A stretch of 64,000 nucleotides of DNA from Drosophila miranda (Eukaryota > Arthropoda > Insecta > Diptera > Drosophilidae), in assembly GCF_003369915.1 (NCBI RefSeq), contig NC_046676.1, positions 12,072,001-12,136,000 on the forward strand, written 5' to 3'. A model generated the notes under the pieces. It worked only from the letters and a program-made list of their open reading frames with translations. It ran no database searches and was not told the DNA's origin. Shown piece after piece: positions 20,422-31,858 of this stretch; the first letter of the stretch is position 1, and each line of letters opens with the position of its first letter. The position numbers were made by a program, and so were the translations under genes.

Positions 20422-20944
20422 TCATTTGCGCGCTGTAAACACGAACGGTGCCGCTTCATCCTCCTCCTGTTGCTCTAGCAGTGTCGTCCGGATCGTAGTG
20501 CGGTGCTCTTGGGCCTCCACGTCGTCATAGTCCACTGAGGAGGAGCGTAGCAGCTGGAACTGTGAGCTGGAATCGGACCTGGTGATGATCAGCGAGGCTG
20601 GCCGGGGTCCTTAAATACAACATTAAGTAGATTATTTTGGAAAAAACTTATACTTAATCGATTGATCGATCTTTACCTTCTGGCGGCTTTGCGGTTAGTC
20701 GCACTTTGCTTCCTGCTCCTTCGGAGATATATTCAACATTCTTTGCTGACTTGGCATTATTGTTGTTGTTGTTGTTGTTGTTATGATTACTGCTCGATGT
20801 TTGTTGAATCGATACCCGCTTATCGCCCTTGACACTCCCCTGCTGCTTCAGTATAGAATTGCGACCCGAAGGCTGCGCCTGCTGCTGCTGCTGCTGCTGA
20901 TGCGTGTACATGGCCGAGGCTGAGGTAAGCAATGCAGTCGTCAT
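20422..20944 (-). CDS. 3' exons of a Q/N-rich protein, U2 copy
   Basis: Exons 20677-20944 and 20422-20609 with a 67-nt intron. Q7 and N9 tracts. A Thr-to-Lys change (KSAKN) is private to this unit. Open from a possible ATG at 20944. Confidence 0.6.
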
Positions 20945-21640
20945 TGCTGGCCCACAACCAGTGGGTGTGTCATGCTCTAAAAGATCATACGGATAGGGTA
21001 AGGTACGGATGGTTTATCAGGGTAATAGGGAACCACTGCCACACGCTGTGGCAGCTGCAGAGCCACCCAATGGGTTCACCAGCACACCAACAAATAGTTC
21101 TTATTTTTAACATCGAACATCAAACTGAACAAAGAGGTTAAAAGGGCGATAAATAAACAAACACACAGTTACGGAGAGAATGGGTAAAGCTGAATAAAAT
21201 GCAAGTGGTTAAGAGTTGTTCATAAGATTATCATTTATTTGATTGATACTTTCTTCTTGGGTGGGGAAGTAGTGTCTCCGTGGGGGGTAGGCTTAGTTAG
21301 GGTTAGTTGTTAGATGTTCATGTTTTATGTTAGACTGGAGTTCTTTCCATGTGTGGTGTGTGGTGTGTGGGTGGAGGGTTGGTTGTTCACAATTTTAAAT
21401 GTCTTGTGGCCAATAATTAATCAAACTAAACTAATCGTCTTTCGAATATAACAATTGGAATGAATTAGTAATCGTCGCACAACTCAAATTTTAGTACTTT
21501 AGATAGATATAGATAGATAATACGATAATACTGTCCAGATCGAAGCCAAGCCAAAATAAAAGTAAATCAAACAAGGCATAAAAGAATGATCCAGATGATA
21601 TATGGTTTGGTTTTTGGTTTGGTCTGCTTTGGTCACTTAC

Positions 21641-21864
21641 AGGATTCATTGACAATTGGTCCAATTTTAAAATGGACGCAATGTGTTTTTTAGTCAACGC
21701 ATGCTGCCGTAACTCGCACAACTTGGCCCGAATTGTTGCCTTACAAAGGCAGCAGTACGCTTCTGTGGGGTCAGGTCAGTTGGTACTTTGTGTAGTCACT
21801 CCTTAAATTCGTCAACATTTAACCACAAATCGCGGAAATTTTGCTTATAACACACTTTCGGCAT
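21641..21864 (-). pseudogene. Zinc-finger first exon, inactivated (U3 copy)
   Basis: Same 224-bp exon; the TGA and frameshift are shared with the other units and the donor is at 21635-21640. Confidence 0.65.
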
Positions 21865-24189
21865 TGTTTATGTGCAAACAGGTAGTGTGCCCGAAACTTA
21901 TCAACGAAAAATTACCATACACAAAATTGCATTATATACCGAAATACGAACAACAAATATGAGTTTTGTCCGATTTCTCGATAAAAATGATAAAAATTAA
22001 AATAAGCTAAAATGGCAGCACTGGTTTACAGGTACGCGCATGAATGTGTTTATACTTTTTTGGACAACAAAACAACTTAGCCAATAGTTAGCATTAAGTG
22101 ATAGAATTGTCAGAATACATTTTACTCGAATTACGCCAGAGTTTTTAAAATTCGTTTATTTATGCCTATATTTGTTAGCCACCTTGTCTAGTTCAGACTC
22201 CTTGTATATTCGTATACTTTTCATATTTTCCAGTATTTTTTAAAACGCGGTCTGTATAGAATTCCTGATCCGTTTGCCATCAAAGTTTTCACAGTTTTTC
22301 ACACTGCTTCCACGGGCATTATATGAAAAAACACTGTCAAACAATTTTCAAAACCTAAACATTTTCTCCTGTGTCATGTTACATAAAAATGTAGTTAATA
22401 TGTAGTACTTCTGTAGATTGCGTGTAGTTGTCATGTACAAACATTAATTATTAGGAATTCTTTTAGCTTAAACCTTATTTTATAAGGAACGCAATAAAGA
22501 TAATAACTTAAAATTAGCCAATCTTGTAATGATTCATTAATCGAATAAAATTATGTGGGCAGGGCTGAAGGTTCTATCTAGCTAATAATATTCAACGGAA
22601 TATCAAAATCGAGGAATATGGTCTCCAATCCTTGACGGAGAACCATTAACCTATTGTAGACCAAGGTTGTATTTTAATATTCCACCGAAAATATTGAAAA
22701 TTGAATTATTTTAGCGCAGTTAAGCTGAAAAATATCGGGGTGTTATTTTGTAGCTCAGAGGAATCATATCAGTAATATTTTCCGCCATTTACCTTGAGTC
22801 GTTGAACTGTTTAAAAAGAGGGGGCTTAAGAGGGCTAAGTTCGTTTTTTCATCGGTATATTTACGACTTTTAAAATGAGACGGTATATTTTGGTATATTT
22901 CTGAGGATTGGACGGTTTTCTGTGATGTGATTCAAAATTTTGTAGAAATATGAACGAAACTGAGGTAAAAGTTGAAATAAAAGCAGAAGATAATGCCAAA
23001 CTCGGCGAGAACGAGACCACGCCGCTACGGCTACGGCGACTCGACGAGAACGACGAGACGCCGCTACGCACAGTTGGAATCCCTCATTCTCCGGGCCCCA
23101 CTGATTTCTCGACCGGTTGCAGTGGCCATGGATGGGAAAGCGACCACGACGATGTCGAGATCCTATCTTTTCCTCGTACTCCGCGAAGTGAACTGACAAA
23201 ACCAAATAGTCCAACTAATGCCACCGAAGAGCCGGAGGAACCTCTTGTCAAGGCACAGCCTGAGACTCCCGTTGTCATGGCTGAGCCTGAGGTTCCAGTT
23301 GTCAAGGCAGAACCGGCAGCTGCTGAAGTCGATTTTGCTACTGTTACAGCAATAATCGACGAACTATTCGATATAATTCAAAAATTGGAGTTAGACGAAC
23401 ATGGCTTGTCGGGCATTCCAAGTGGTTTCAGCAACAGGGATGAAATTAACAACATGGACTTGGAACCGCCCCAACCAGCTACGCCAGACTCAACGGACAA
23501 CCTGGAAGAACTTGAAGCGTGCCGCGAAGCGACTCAGAAGGCGTTGGAAGAGTTGGATCAGTTCAAAGAGGAGCCAGATGAGCGTAAGAAGAAGAAGCGA
23601 AAGCACAAGAGGGGTGAATCTGAGGAAAGTGTTGCTGAAAAACGGACTCAAAGTAACAGTCCGGTCGATGATAATCAAAAGGAAAACAAGCGCACCTCAC
23701 GGGACAATAAACGCACAAGCGAAGAGCATCAACGGGACAGGAGACGCCACCACGAACACAATCCAAGGGACGATAGACGCCATCACGAACACAATCCAAG
23801 AGACGATAGACGCCACCACGACGACAGTCATAGGTATAACAGACATCAACACGAGGATAAACCAAGGGACAAGCGTCCACGCGAGGATAATCACAGGCTC
23901 AAAAGAGGCGATCATGACGCTAACCCACGAGACAATAGACGCCACTATGAGGATAATGAAAGGGAAAAAAGACGCCATCAGGAGCATAAGCAAATGGCTA
24001 TTAAACGTCTACGCGAAGATAATCAAACTGAAGTCGAAGGCAAGCGTGATCTTAGGGTGAGAGTAACATTAAATGTCCTGCCGCGCATCGCCACAATAAA
24101 ACAAGCGCCGACGTCCGCAGTGGATTCAGATTCGGAGTTTGAGTGGATTTATGTTCGAGACGACGAGAGGCACATCAAAGTCGTAAATC

Positions 24190-26211
24190 TGTACGGTGAG
24201 GCTTGTAGCTGCTGTGAGGAGGCCTAGGGTTTTTGGGGTCCGCCGAAAATTAGGCACCGTCTAACGAGAGGCAAGACAAACTCTCTTTAACAGTCGGCAA
24301 AGAGGGCCTGGGATCAAAGAGTGGGTCAGAGCCAGGTCAGACTTCCTCGTCGAAAGGAGAGCGAGTTCGAAGTCGAAGTCGGACAAGATAAACGGCTATA
24401 AATAGATGGCATTGGACGCCATTGCGGGATTCCAAGCCTGGTCGACAGCATTGGATTTTGTTCTCCAAGTGTCCTCTATAGTGTCAGCCGTAGTTGAATA
24501 TTCAAAGAAAGAAAAAAGAGAAAAACCATATAAATACAATAACTAGTGAAAAGTAGCCAGGAAGTGAGACGGTGATTAGTGAAACCTCTTCGATACACCC
24601 TTTCGACGGGTCACCCGTTTGGGTAAGTTGTGGAATAAAAAAAAAGACAGCCTAGCGAAAGAGTATAAAGGTGTTCTGTGGGTGCAAATTTCCATAGGTC
24701 TTAAATTGGAGGAGGCTCGTCTTCCACGACCGCCAGCTGAAATTCGTAGAAATTCGCCGGAGCTTTGGGTCGTCGCCTTGGAGCAGTTCGGCGAGCCAGA
24801 GAGGAGAGGCCAACTAGTGCCCGGCAGACGGCAGCCGCGTCGGCTTGTTCATCGCTCCGCGTATGCGTCCATACCCCGTGCGCATGGGAGGAGGCAAAGA
24901 AAAAAAAGTGTTCTTCAGTGGCGACAAATAGTGGCAGATCGAGTTAGAAAATTTCTCATAGAAGGCCAGCCCCGCCCAAAATAACAATAAAAAAAAAAAA
25001 AAAAAGAATCAAATATGAGAAACAAATAACGGATCGTAGTCAGATGCTCTAAGCATCAATACCCGAGTTATTTTATTCTCCCTCTCATTTAGGCTTCTTT
25101 AGCTCTCTATCCCTATCTATCTCTCTCCACCTAACTTTGCGCTGCGGGCGAGCCCCCACATACCGGTGTCCGATAAGCGCCGCTAATCTGCACATAGGAA
25201 TGCAAGACTGAGCGCAGAGGAATGTAAGGCGGCGTGAGGGACGGGAAGAAAAGAGACAGGCAATCACCGTTAAAATTAACTCGATCTGCCTGAGCCACTC
25301 GGTCGTCATCTCAATTTTTTTGTGTGTGCGAATTGTGTGTGTTCTTTTTTTATACTTTTCAGGGGCCCAAATCGGAAGCGCTTCATCGATGGAGGTTCCT
25401 GTAAGTCGTTCAATTGAATAAATAAAATATGTATATGAAAGTTCGAAAAATATATAAAAATATGAAAGTTCGCCACGGGAGCGCACCCAATTAGTGGGTT
25501 GAAAAGAGAGGGCATCAGAAAGTCACCTCTTGATTCTTTTCCCTACGCCTCTCGTACATTACACCTTCTCTTTTGGTGGATCGCTATGCCAGCAATTGCT
25601 CACATAAAATTTTCTTACATTTCTTTTCTTTTCACTCCTATTCAAATCATCTGTTCTCTCTCATATCTAGCCTAAGCTTCTTATTTATTTACAGTACTTT
25701 ACGCAAATTATTTAAAATTAAGTCGTAGCCAATACTCGGGAAGGGCAAATGAGAACATTAAATTACTGGGGATCACTAATTTTAGTCATTAGAAATAAAT
25801 AAACGTTTATAATGTCTGAGTAGAAGAAATAGTGTTTGATCTCCTGCAGCAAGCCCCTGTAGGTCTCGCATAATATAAGGGGTCTTGTAACAAATTATGT
25901 GGTATCGGGCACAGCAAGACCAAGGTAGGGTGGGCGAACATCACTCCTCATGAACAGCTGAGGAATTCTTTTCGTTGTCCGTTCACCAGTGCAGTTATTG
26001 TCTTTCGTTTTAGGTGTTGTGCTTTCCGTCCGGTTTCATATGGCTTATTGACACGCATTAAATGTAGAATAATAATAGGGTAGGCCTCAGCTTAGGAGCA
26101 AATAAACAAGAACACCACACTCGTGGCCGACGAGCCAGTAGCCGGAAAATTGACAGCGTGCCGCTTCAAGCTGAGAGGACCATCTCGCCTACATCGTGGT
26201 TGCACGTGACA
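24190..26211 (+). repeat. 5' LTR of the U3 element (2022 bp)
   Basis: Contains TATAAATA at 24397-24404, a plausible promoter. A 121-codon open frame within (24619-24984) also occurs in the other LTR and shows no recognisable domain. Confidence 0.9.
24397..24404 (+). promoter_or_regulatory. TATA box in the LTR
   Basis: TATAAATA, repeated in the 3' LTR at about 32066. It would place the start of transcription roughly 30 nt downstream, within the LTR as expected for such elements. Confidence 0.5.
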
Positions 26212-26225
26212 TTTATTATTATTTT

Positions 26226-26243
26226 TGGCGCCCAACGTGGGGC
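26226..26243 (+). other. Primer-binding site, tRNA-Lys type, 14 nt from the LTR
   Basis: TGGCGCCCAACGTGGGGC, a full-length tRNA-Lys-type primer site, separated from the LTR end by tttattattattttt. It is better conserved than that of the U2 element. Confidence 0.75.
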
Positions 26244-27105
26244 CACACTGTTAGGTGGGAATTATTACAATTTGTACTTAGGGGTGTGGTTCACGAACAA
26301 TGACCTAAAACAAACCTTCACTTTTAAAATTTTCCTTCCATCGACTGTTCGATGTCTTTATTGAAGACAAAGAAACGCAAATCATTTCCGCTTTCATTCA
26401 GTTCTCTTACGGATCTTTGGAACACCGATAGAAAACTAAGCCCCAGGGTATGTTTCCGGGCCACGATTCTAAGGGTTCTGAGTGAGTTTGACTTATTTCT
26501 GTACAAATAGCCTGATTGTCGTGATTAATAGGAATACTACTAGAATAGCTTTAAGAAGCTATCTGTTGTCCATGTCATTTCAGTCTGCGCTGTAAGTGCT
26601 ACTCAACTTTATGCCTGAGGGACCAAGGGAAAACTGAACCGTCTTGGATTCACTGGTGATGCATTTAGCTTAAGTGCACTCCTGACCACGGATCATTTCA
26701 TTAAGTGCCTCAGTTTGCTTTGTCTTATCTTTGTTTGGCAGTTTGGATCACTGCTTCTATAAGCGCTGTTGGACGCAGGTGCGCAGAATTTAGAATTACC
26801 ACTGCCCACGGCCTAGGTGTTCTAACTTGCCAGAAAGTATTTTCCTCTTTAGCTGTACTTGGTGAAATAATTCGGACAATTAAGAGAGGCTCTGCAGGGA
26901 GCCAGGCTAGCTGGGAGATCAAACCATTAGAATTTTTTTGTATTATTTTTTTATTTGAAACTGTTGAGTTGAAAGTTTTTTGTTTAATTAATATTCAAAT
27001 TTCATTTCACTTTTAAATTTCCTTATTACATATATATAAGAAAACATACATAACCTTTACGAGTTAAGCAGATAGTTTTTTTAGTAAACACCTATAAGAA
27101 GAAAG
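26244..27105 (+). other. Leader of the U3 LTR element
   Basis: Untranslated region of about 860 nt before the gag ATG at 27106. A 103-codon frame (26705-27016) lies within it but has no family resemblance and no counterpart in the U2 element. Confidence 0.5.
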
Positions 27106-30100
27106 ATGGGCTTGGATCGGTCTGATGATGAAGGGGCAAGCGCCTCAGCAATCTGTTGCAGGCTGTGCAAAGTCACAATGGCCCCCGAAGATGTTTATAG
27201 AACTCCTTGTCAGCATGAATTCCATAAAACATGCATGCGAACATACCTTAAGACACAAACAACCTGTCCAGTTTGCAATGCGGTTTGTAGTGCCCCAACG
27301 GCTGGTCAGCCTCCTCTGGTGCCTGGCAAGACTAGACAGCAGACAAAGTCAGTTCTCGCGGGAGGCAGTAAGCAATCCCAAGCAGAGTCGGAGGGTCAAG
27401 CGTCTATTTCAAGTCAAGCGTCTACTTCAAATCAAGCGGCTAATTCAAATCAAGTGTCTAGGGAGATCAGGGCGGCTATTAGGGGTATGCAGAATGAATT
27501 ACTTATCCACCTGACGGAGAAGATGTCTCAAATGATAAGTACCACTGTAGAAGCTCGTCTAGCTTCTAATGCGCAAATTCCGCAGCCGTCAGTAGGGAGC
27601 CTGAATATGAACGCTTCTTTGGATCAATTGCTAGAAATTCCCGAGGGGAACCAGGGCGCAGTTTACACACCTCCACTCCGGACTTCGCTCTCTAGATCAG
27701 CAGCATCTGATTTAGCTCAGAGACCTGACAAGGTGGGTCATATAATGAATAATTGGAAGCTTCGCTTTTCGGGAGCCTCAGACTCCATAAGCGTGGATTC
27801 ATTTATATACCGAGTAGAGGCCCTTACCCATCAAACGTTGGAAGGGAACTTTATGCTGTTGTGCAGCAATGTAAACACTCTGTTTGAAGGGAAAGCATCT
27901 GATTTTTATTGGAGGTATCACAAGACAGCTGGCTCAGTGCGGTGGATGGATCTGTGTGAAGCGTTGAGGAAGCAGTTCAGAGATTCCCGGACGGACGTAG
28001 ACATTAGACAGATGATTCGCGATAGGAAACAAAGAGAAAAAGAGACTTTCGAGGTATTTTTTGACGCAATCCAAAAGCTCACTGACAGGTTAGAGCAGCC
28101 TCTTTCTCATAAAACTTTGGTCGAGATCGTTCGCCGAAACTTGCGGCCGGAAATACAACATGAAATCCTGAATCAAAAAATAGACTCAATAGAAGCACTA
28201 CGGGATATATGTCGGAGGCGAGAATGTTTTATGGAAGAGGTGCGTCGGACTCATGGCTATCAAAAACCTGCTCCATTTCGAAAGCAAATCTCGGAGCTAG
28301 TGGACGAAGCCTTGGGAGAGGATGCGGAAGAATTCTCGGAATCGGAGTTTGGGGAGGAGATAGCAGCTTTATCCTTGGTGTGTTGGAATTGTCGAAAAGA
28401 AGGGCACCGTTACCACGACTGCGTAGCTAAACGGAAAATATTCTGCTTTGGCTGCGGAGCGCCAAACACGTATAAGCCATCTTGCAAAAAAATGTCAAAA
28501 AAACACCAAGGAGAACACGGCAGAGTCTCGTCGGCTGACCAGTGTTCCGCAGAGGGGGTCGGCGAAACAGGACTAGATGTAGCAAGTGGCGAAACGCAAG
28601 GAGAGCCTTCTCGGGATTTTGGGGAGGCGGAACCACCGATAGTGGGATGGCATATGAAGTTGATAGAGGGTAAGAAGTTAGAACCTCCAGTGGAAATTGT
28701 TAAGTCAAGGAGACTAACTAGAAATGCACGTAGGATCAAGGCCCATTTTAATTCTCTCAAATGTATTAATGAGATAAGGAAAAAGGAGGGAGATAAGAGG
28801 CCTTATGCCGAAGTCAAGTTACTGGATAGAACCGTAGTAGGATTGCTAGATACCGGCGCCGGAATGAGTTGCGTGGGTGGTCAATTGGCAAAGGAGGTAG
28901 TATGCAGTAAGAAACCATTTAAATTGGTGTCGTCCAATGCTTTTACGGCTGATGGAAAGAAGCATCAAATAGTAGGAAAGTTAACAACTAAGATAGAGTA
29001 CCGTGGGGAGTCTAAAAACATAGAGCTATTCATAATTCCTAATTTAAGTCAAGATTTATATTTAGGTATTGATTTTTGGTCCCTTTTTGAATTATTACCG
29101 TCCGAATGGAAGATTTCCGAAATTTGCGAGAGTTCTGATGTTCATACACTTACGTCTGCTCAGGAGGCGGCGTTGAACCAGGTTATTTCCCTATTTCCAT
29201 CCTTCGCTGTGTCGGGTCTGGGAAGAACAGATATGCTTTGTCATACCATCGATGTGGGGGATGCGAAGCCCGTAAAGCAGAGACATTTCTCAGTCTCACC
29301 GGCTGTTGAGAAATTGCTGTACGGGGAAGTTGATAGGATGCTGAGATTAGGGGTGATTGAGGAGTCAGGAAGCGCTTGGTCTTCTCCGGTGGTACTGGTC
29401 CAAAAGCCTGGGAAAGCTCGTCTTTGTCTGGACAGTCGAAAAGTAAACGCGGTGACAGAAAAAGATGCGTACCCGTTGCCCCAGATTGATGGCATCTTGA
29501 GTAGATTGCCCAAGGCAGAATATGTAACTAGCCTGGACTTGAAAGATGCATTTTGGCAAATACCTTTGGAGGTGGCGTCGAGAGACAAGACTGCGTTCAC
29601 CATACCAGGGAGGCCGTTGTACCAATACAAGGTCATGCCGTTTGGTTTATGCAACGCCTCACAAACCATGTCCAGACTCATGGATAAGGTAATACCCGCC
29701 GCTCTCCGAAATCAAGTTTTTGTCTACTTAGATGACCTGCTGGTCATTTCAGACACATTTCCCTCGCATCTTGAGGTACTGCGTTCGGTGGCAGAACACA
29801 TTCGTCACGCAGGGCTGACCATAAATATAGAGAAGAGCAGATTCTGTAGGAGATCCGTAAAATATCTAGGTCACGTAATTGGCGAAGGCGGCATTAAAAC
29901 AGACCCGGAAAAGATTTCCGCCATTACTAAGTTTCCACTCCCAAGAACTCTCCGAGCCCTAAGGAGCTTCCTTGGAATGGCCGGGTGGTATAGGAAATTT
30001 ATACATGATTTTGCTTCACTATCCGCCCCTCTAACAGACTTGCTAAAACAAAAAAAAAAATTCGTCATGTCCCAGGATGGAATAGAGGCCTTTGAAAAAT

Positions 30101-30231
30101 TGAAAGAAACGCTGTGCAAGGCGCCAGTTTTAAGAAGTCCTGACTTTGGAAAGCCCTTCTATATACATTGCGACGCGAGCAATACGGGAGTAGGGTCCAA
30201 AAGACGGAAGAAGGGGATGAGATGCCGATAG
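27106..30231 (+). CDS. Gag joined in frame to protease and reverse transcriptase, U3 element
   Basis: N-terminal RING with the same spacing as the U2 Gag (C18, C21, C35, H37, H40, C43, C54, C57), capsid-like region, CCHC knuckle (CWNCRKEGHRYHDC), then without a stop the protease (LLDTGAGMS) and reverse transcriptase (YLDD). Compared with the U2 element, an A run at 28486-28492 is one base longer than expected, and this places gag and pol in one frame. A second lesion at about 30198 ends the frame early in RNase H after DASNTGVG. The protein as read is therefore a 1041-residue truncated fusion. Confidence 0.85.
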   Translation: MGLDRSDDEGASASAICCRLCKVTMAPEDVYRTPCQHEFHKTCMRTYLKTQTTCPVCNAVCSAPTAGQPPLVPGKTRQQTKSVLAGGSKQSQAESEGQASISSQASTSNQAANSNQVSREIRAAIRGMQNELLIHLTEKMSQMISTTVEARLASNAQIPQPSVGSLNMNASLDQLLEIPEGNQGAVYTPPLRTSLSRSAASDLAQRPDKVGHIMNNWKLRFSGASDSISVDSFIYRVEALTHQTLEGNFMLLCSNVNTLFEGKASDFYWRYHKTAGSVRWMDLCEALRKQFRDSRTDVDIRQMIRDRKQREKETFEVFFDAIQKLTDRLEQPLSHKTLVEIVRRNLRPEIQHEILNQKIDSIEALRDICRRRECFMEEVRRTHGYQKPAPFRKQISELVDEALGEDAEEFSESEFGEEIAALSLVCWNCRKEGHRYHDCVAKRKIFCFGCGAPNTYKPSCKKMSKKHQGEHGRVSSADQCSAEGVGETGLDVASGETQGEPSRDFGEAEPPIVGWHMKLIEGKKLEPPVEIVKSRRLTRNARRIKAHFNSLKCINEIRKKEGDKRPYAEVKLLDRTVVGLLDTGAGMSCVGGQLAKEVVCSKKPFKLVSSNAFTADGKKHQIVGKLTTKIEYRGESKNIELFIIPNLSQDLYLGIDFWSLFELLPSEWKISEICESSDVHTLTSAQEAALNQVISLFPSFAVSGLGRTDMLCHTIDVGDAKPVKQRHFSVSPAVEKLLYGEVDRMLRLGVIEESGSAWSSPVVLVQKPGKARLCLDSRKVNAVTEKDAYPLPQIDGILSRLPKAEYVTSLDLKDAFWQIPLEVASRDKTAFTIPGRPLYQYKVMPFGLCNASQTMSRLMDKVIPAALRNQVFVYLDDLLVISDTFPSHLEVLRSVAEHIRHAGLTINIEKSRFCRRSVKYLGHVIGEGGIKTDPEKISAITKFPLPRTLRALRSFLGMAGWYRKFIHDFASLSAPLTDLLKQKKKFVMSQDGIEAFEKLKETLCKAPVLRSPDFGKPFYIHCDASNTGVGSKRRKKGMRCR

Positions 30232-31793
30232 CTTTCGTGTCTAAAAAGCTGAATAAAGCCCAGCGCAATTATACAGTGACCGAGCTAGAGTGCCTGGCGG
30301 CCTTAGTGTGCATTAAAAAGTTCAGAGCTTATGTCGAAGGTCATCAATTCACCGTGATAACGGATCATGCCTCACTGAAGTGGTTGATGTCCCAAAATGA
30401 TCTGCACTCGAGGTTAGCTCGATGGGCACTAAAATTGCAAGGTTTCCGATTTAGCATCGAGCACCGAAGGGGAACCCAGAACATAGTCCCAGATGCATTG
30501 TCAAGGGTTCACCAGGATGAGATCGCAGCAATAGACAAGAGTAATGGGCTCCTGGTGGATCTAGATTCTCCTCACTTCAGAGCGGTAGGGTATCTTGAAT
30601 TGGTGCAGCGGGTAAAGAGCAACCAGGAACGATTGCCAGACGTAAAAGTGGTCGACAACTTAGTTTACCGGAGAGCTGAGCATGCGAATGGCGACTTACT
30701 TCATGACTCGTTTGCTTGGAAATTATGGGTGCCTAAGGAATTGATCGGCGAGATCTTAAAACAGTCACATGATGATCCGTTAGCCTCGCATGGGGGTATT
30801 CACAAGACCTTGGAGCGCGTCCGTAGGTACTACTTTTGGCCAGGATTGGTTAACGATGTCAAAGCTTATGTGAACAATTGCAGTGAGTGTAAGACCACAA
30901 AGGCGCCCAACTTTACCTTGCGGCCACCCATGGGAAAGCCGGCCGAATCACAAAGATTCTTTCAGCGACTATACATTGATTTTCTTGGTCCATATCCTAG
31001 GTCACGAAGTGGTCACGTCGCTATTTTTATCGTGTTAGACCATTATTCTAAATTTGTTTTCCTCAAAGCCGTTAAGAAGCTGACAGCTGATGTAATTATC
31101 AAATACTTGCGGGAGGATCTCTTTCATACTTTCGGGGTGCCCGAAACCATAGTGTCCGACAATGGATCCCAATTCAGGGCTGAAAAATTCCAAAGCCTTT
31201 TAAAAAGCCACCGTATCTCACATACCTTGACAGCGGTACACGCGCCACAGGCAAATGCCTCCGAGAGAGTCAATCGCTCAGTGATTGCCGCCATCAGAGC
31301 GTATGTGCGTCCGGATCAAAAAGATTGGGACGAGAATTTAAGCAGCATTTGTTGCGCGCTGAGATCGTCCATCCACTCGGGAGTAGGCGCTACGCCATAC
31401 TACATGGTGTTTGGTCAGCAGATGATCACTTCTGGTGGCACTTACTCTCTGCTGAGATCACTAGAGATGTTGGAAGACAGGGCGGCAGCTTTTACAAGAG
31501 AGGATTCCTTGGAGTTGGTCAGGAAGAAAGCACGTGAAGTAATGGATAAGCAAAATGCACGTAATGAAAAGCAGTATAATCTAAGATCAAGAGAGATAGT
31601 ATACCAGGTTGGGCAGGAAGTTTATAGAAGGAATTTTAAACAAAGCAACTTCCAAGCTGGATACAACGCTAAGCTTGGGCACGCCTTCGTAAAGGCTAGA
31701 GTTCGGAGAAAGCTAGGAAATTCGCTTTATGAGTTGGAAGATTTGCAGGGCCGAAGCATTGGGAAATACCACGGGAAAGATATCCGCCAATAA
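30168..31793 (+). pseudogene. Remainder of pol (RNase H, integrase), out of frame, U3 element
   Basis: No ATG of its own. It carries the rest of RNase H (TDHASLKWL) and a full integrase (HGGIHKTLERV, CSECK; IDFLGPYP; VSDNGSQF; ASERVNR). By comparison with the U2 element, 10 bp are missing at the junction near 30198, which shifts the frame. The coding sequence after the break is otherwise uninterrupted, consistent with a recent loss. Confidence 0.85.
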
Positions 31794-31858
31794 CAGCTAC
31801 AAGCGGTTCATCCTTGTGAGCCTTCTGCACCCCAAGTCTGATCTTGGCAGGGGGGAGT

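Larger units (their letters stand above)
5914..21413 (+). repeat. Tandem unit U2, enlarged by an LTR retrotransposon
   Basis: Same order as U1, but the panx-like gene is split at 8240 by a 9551-bp LTR element with a 4-bp target duplication. Without the insertion the unit is about 5.94 kb. Its Helentron copy resembles that of U1 (gagacc hairpin loop, ataccccaat near the left end), while its upstream region groups with U3 and U4 (gatagaattg, attcgttt, short T tract). Confidence 0.95.

Noticed and set aside
24619-24984. 121-codon frame in the U3 LTRs
   Set aside because: It occurs in both LTRs, has no known domain, and its codons run into an A tract; more likely leader sequence.
28209-28430. 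Extra short frame inside gag of the U3 element
   Set aside because: Overlaps the gag knuckle region in another frame; shadow only.
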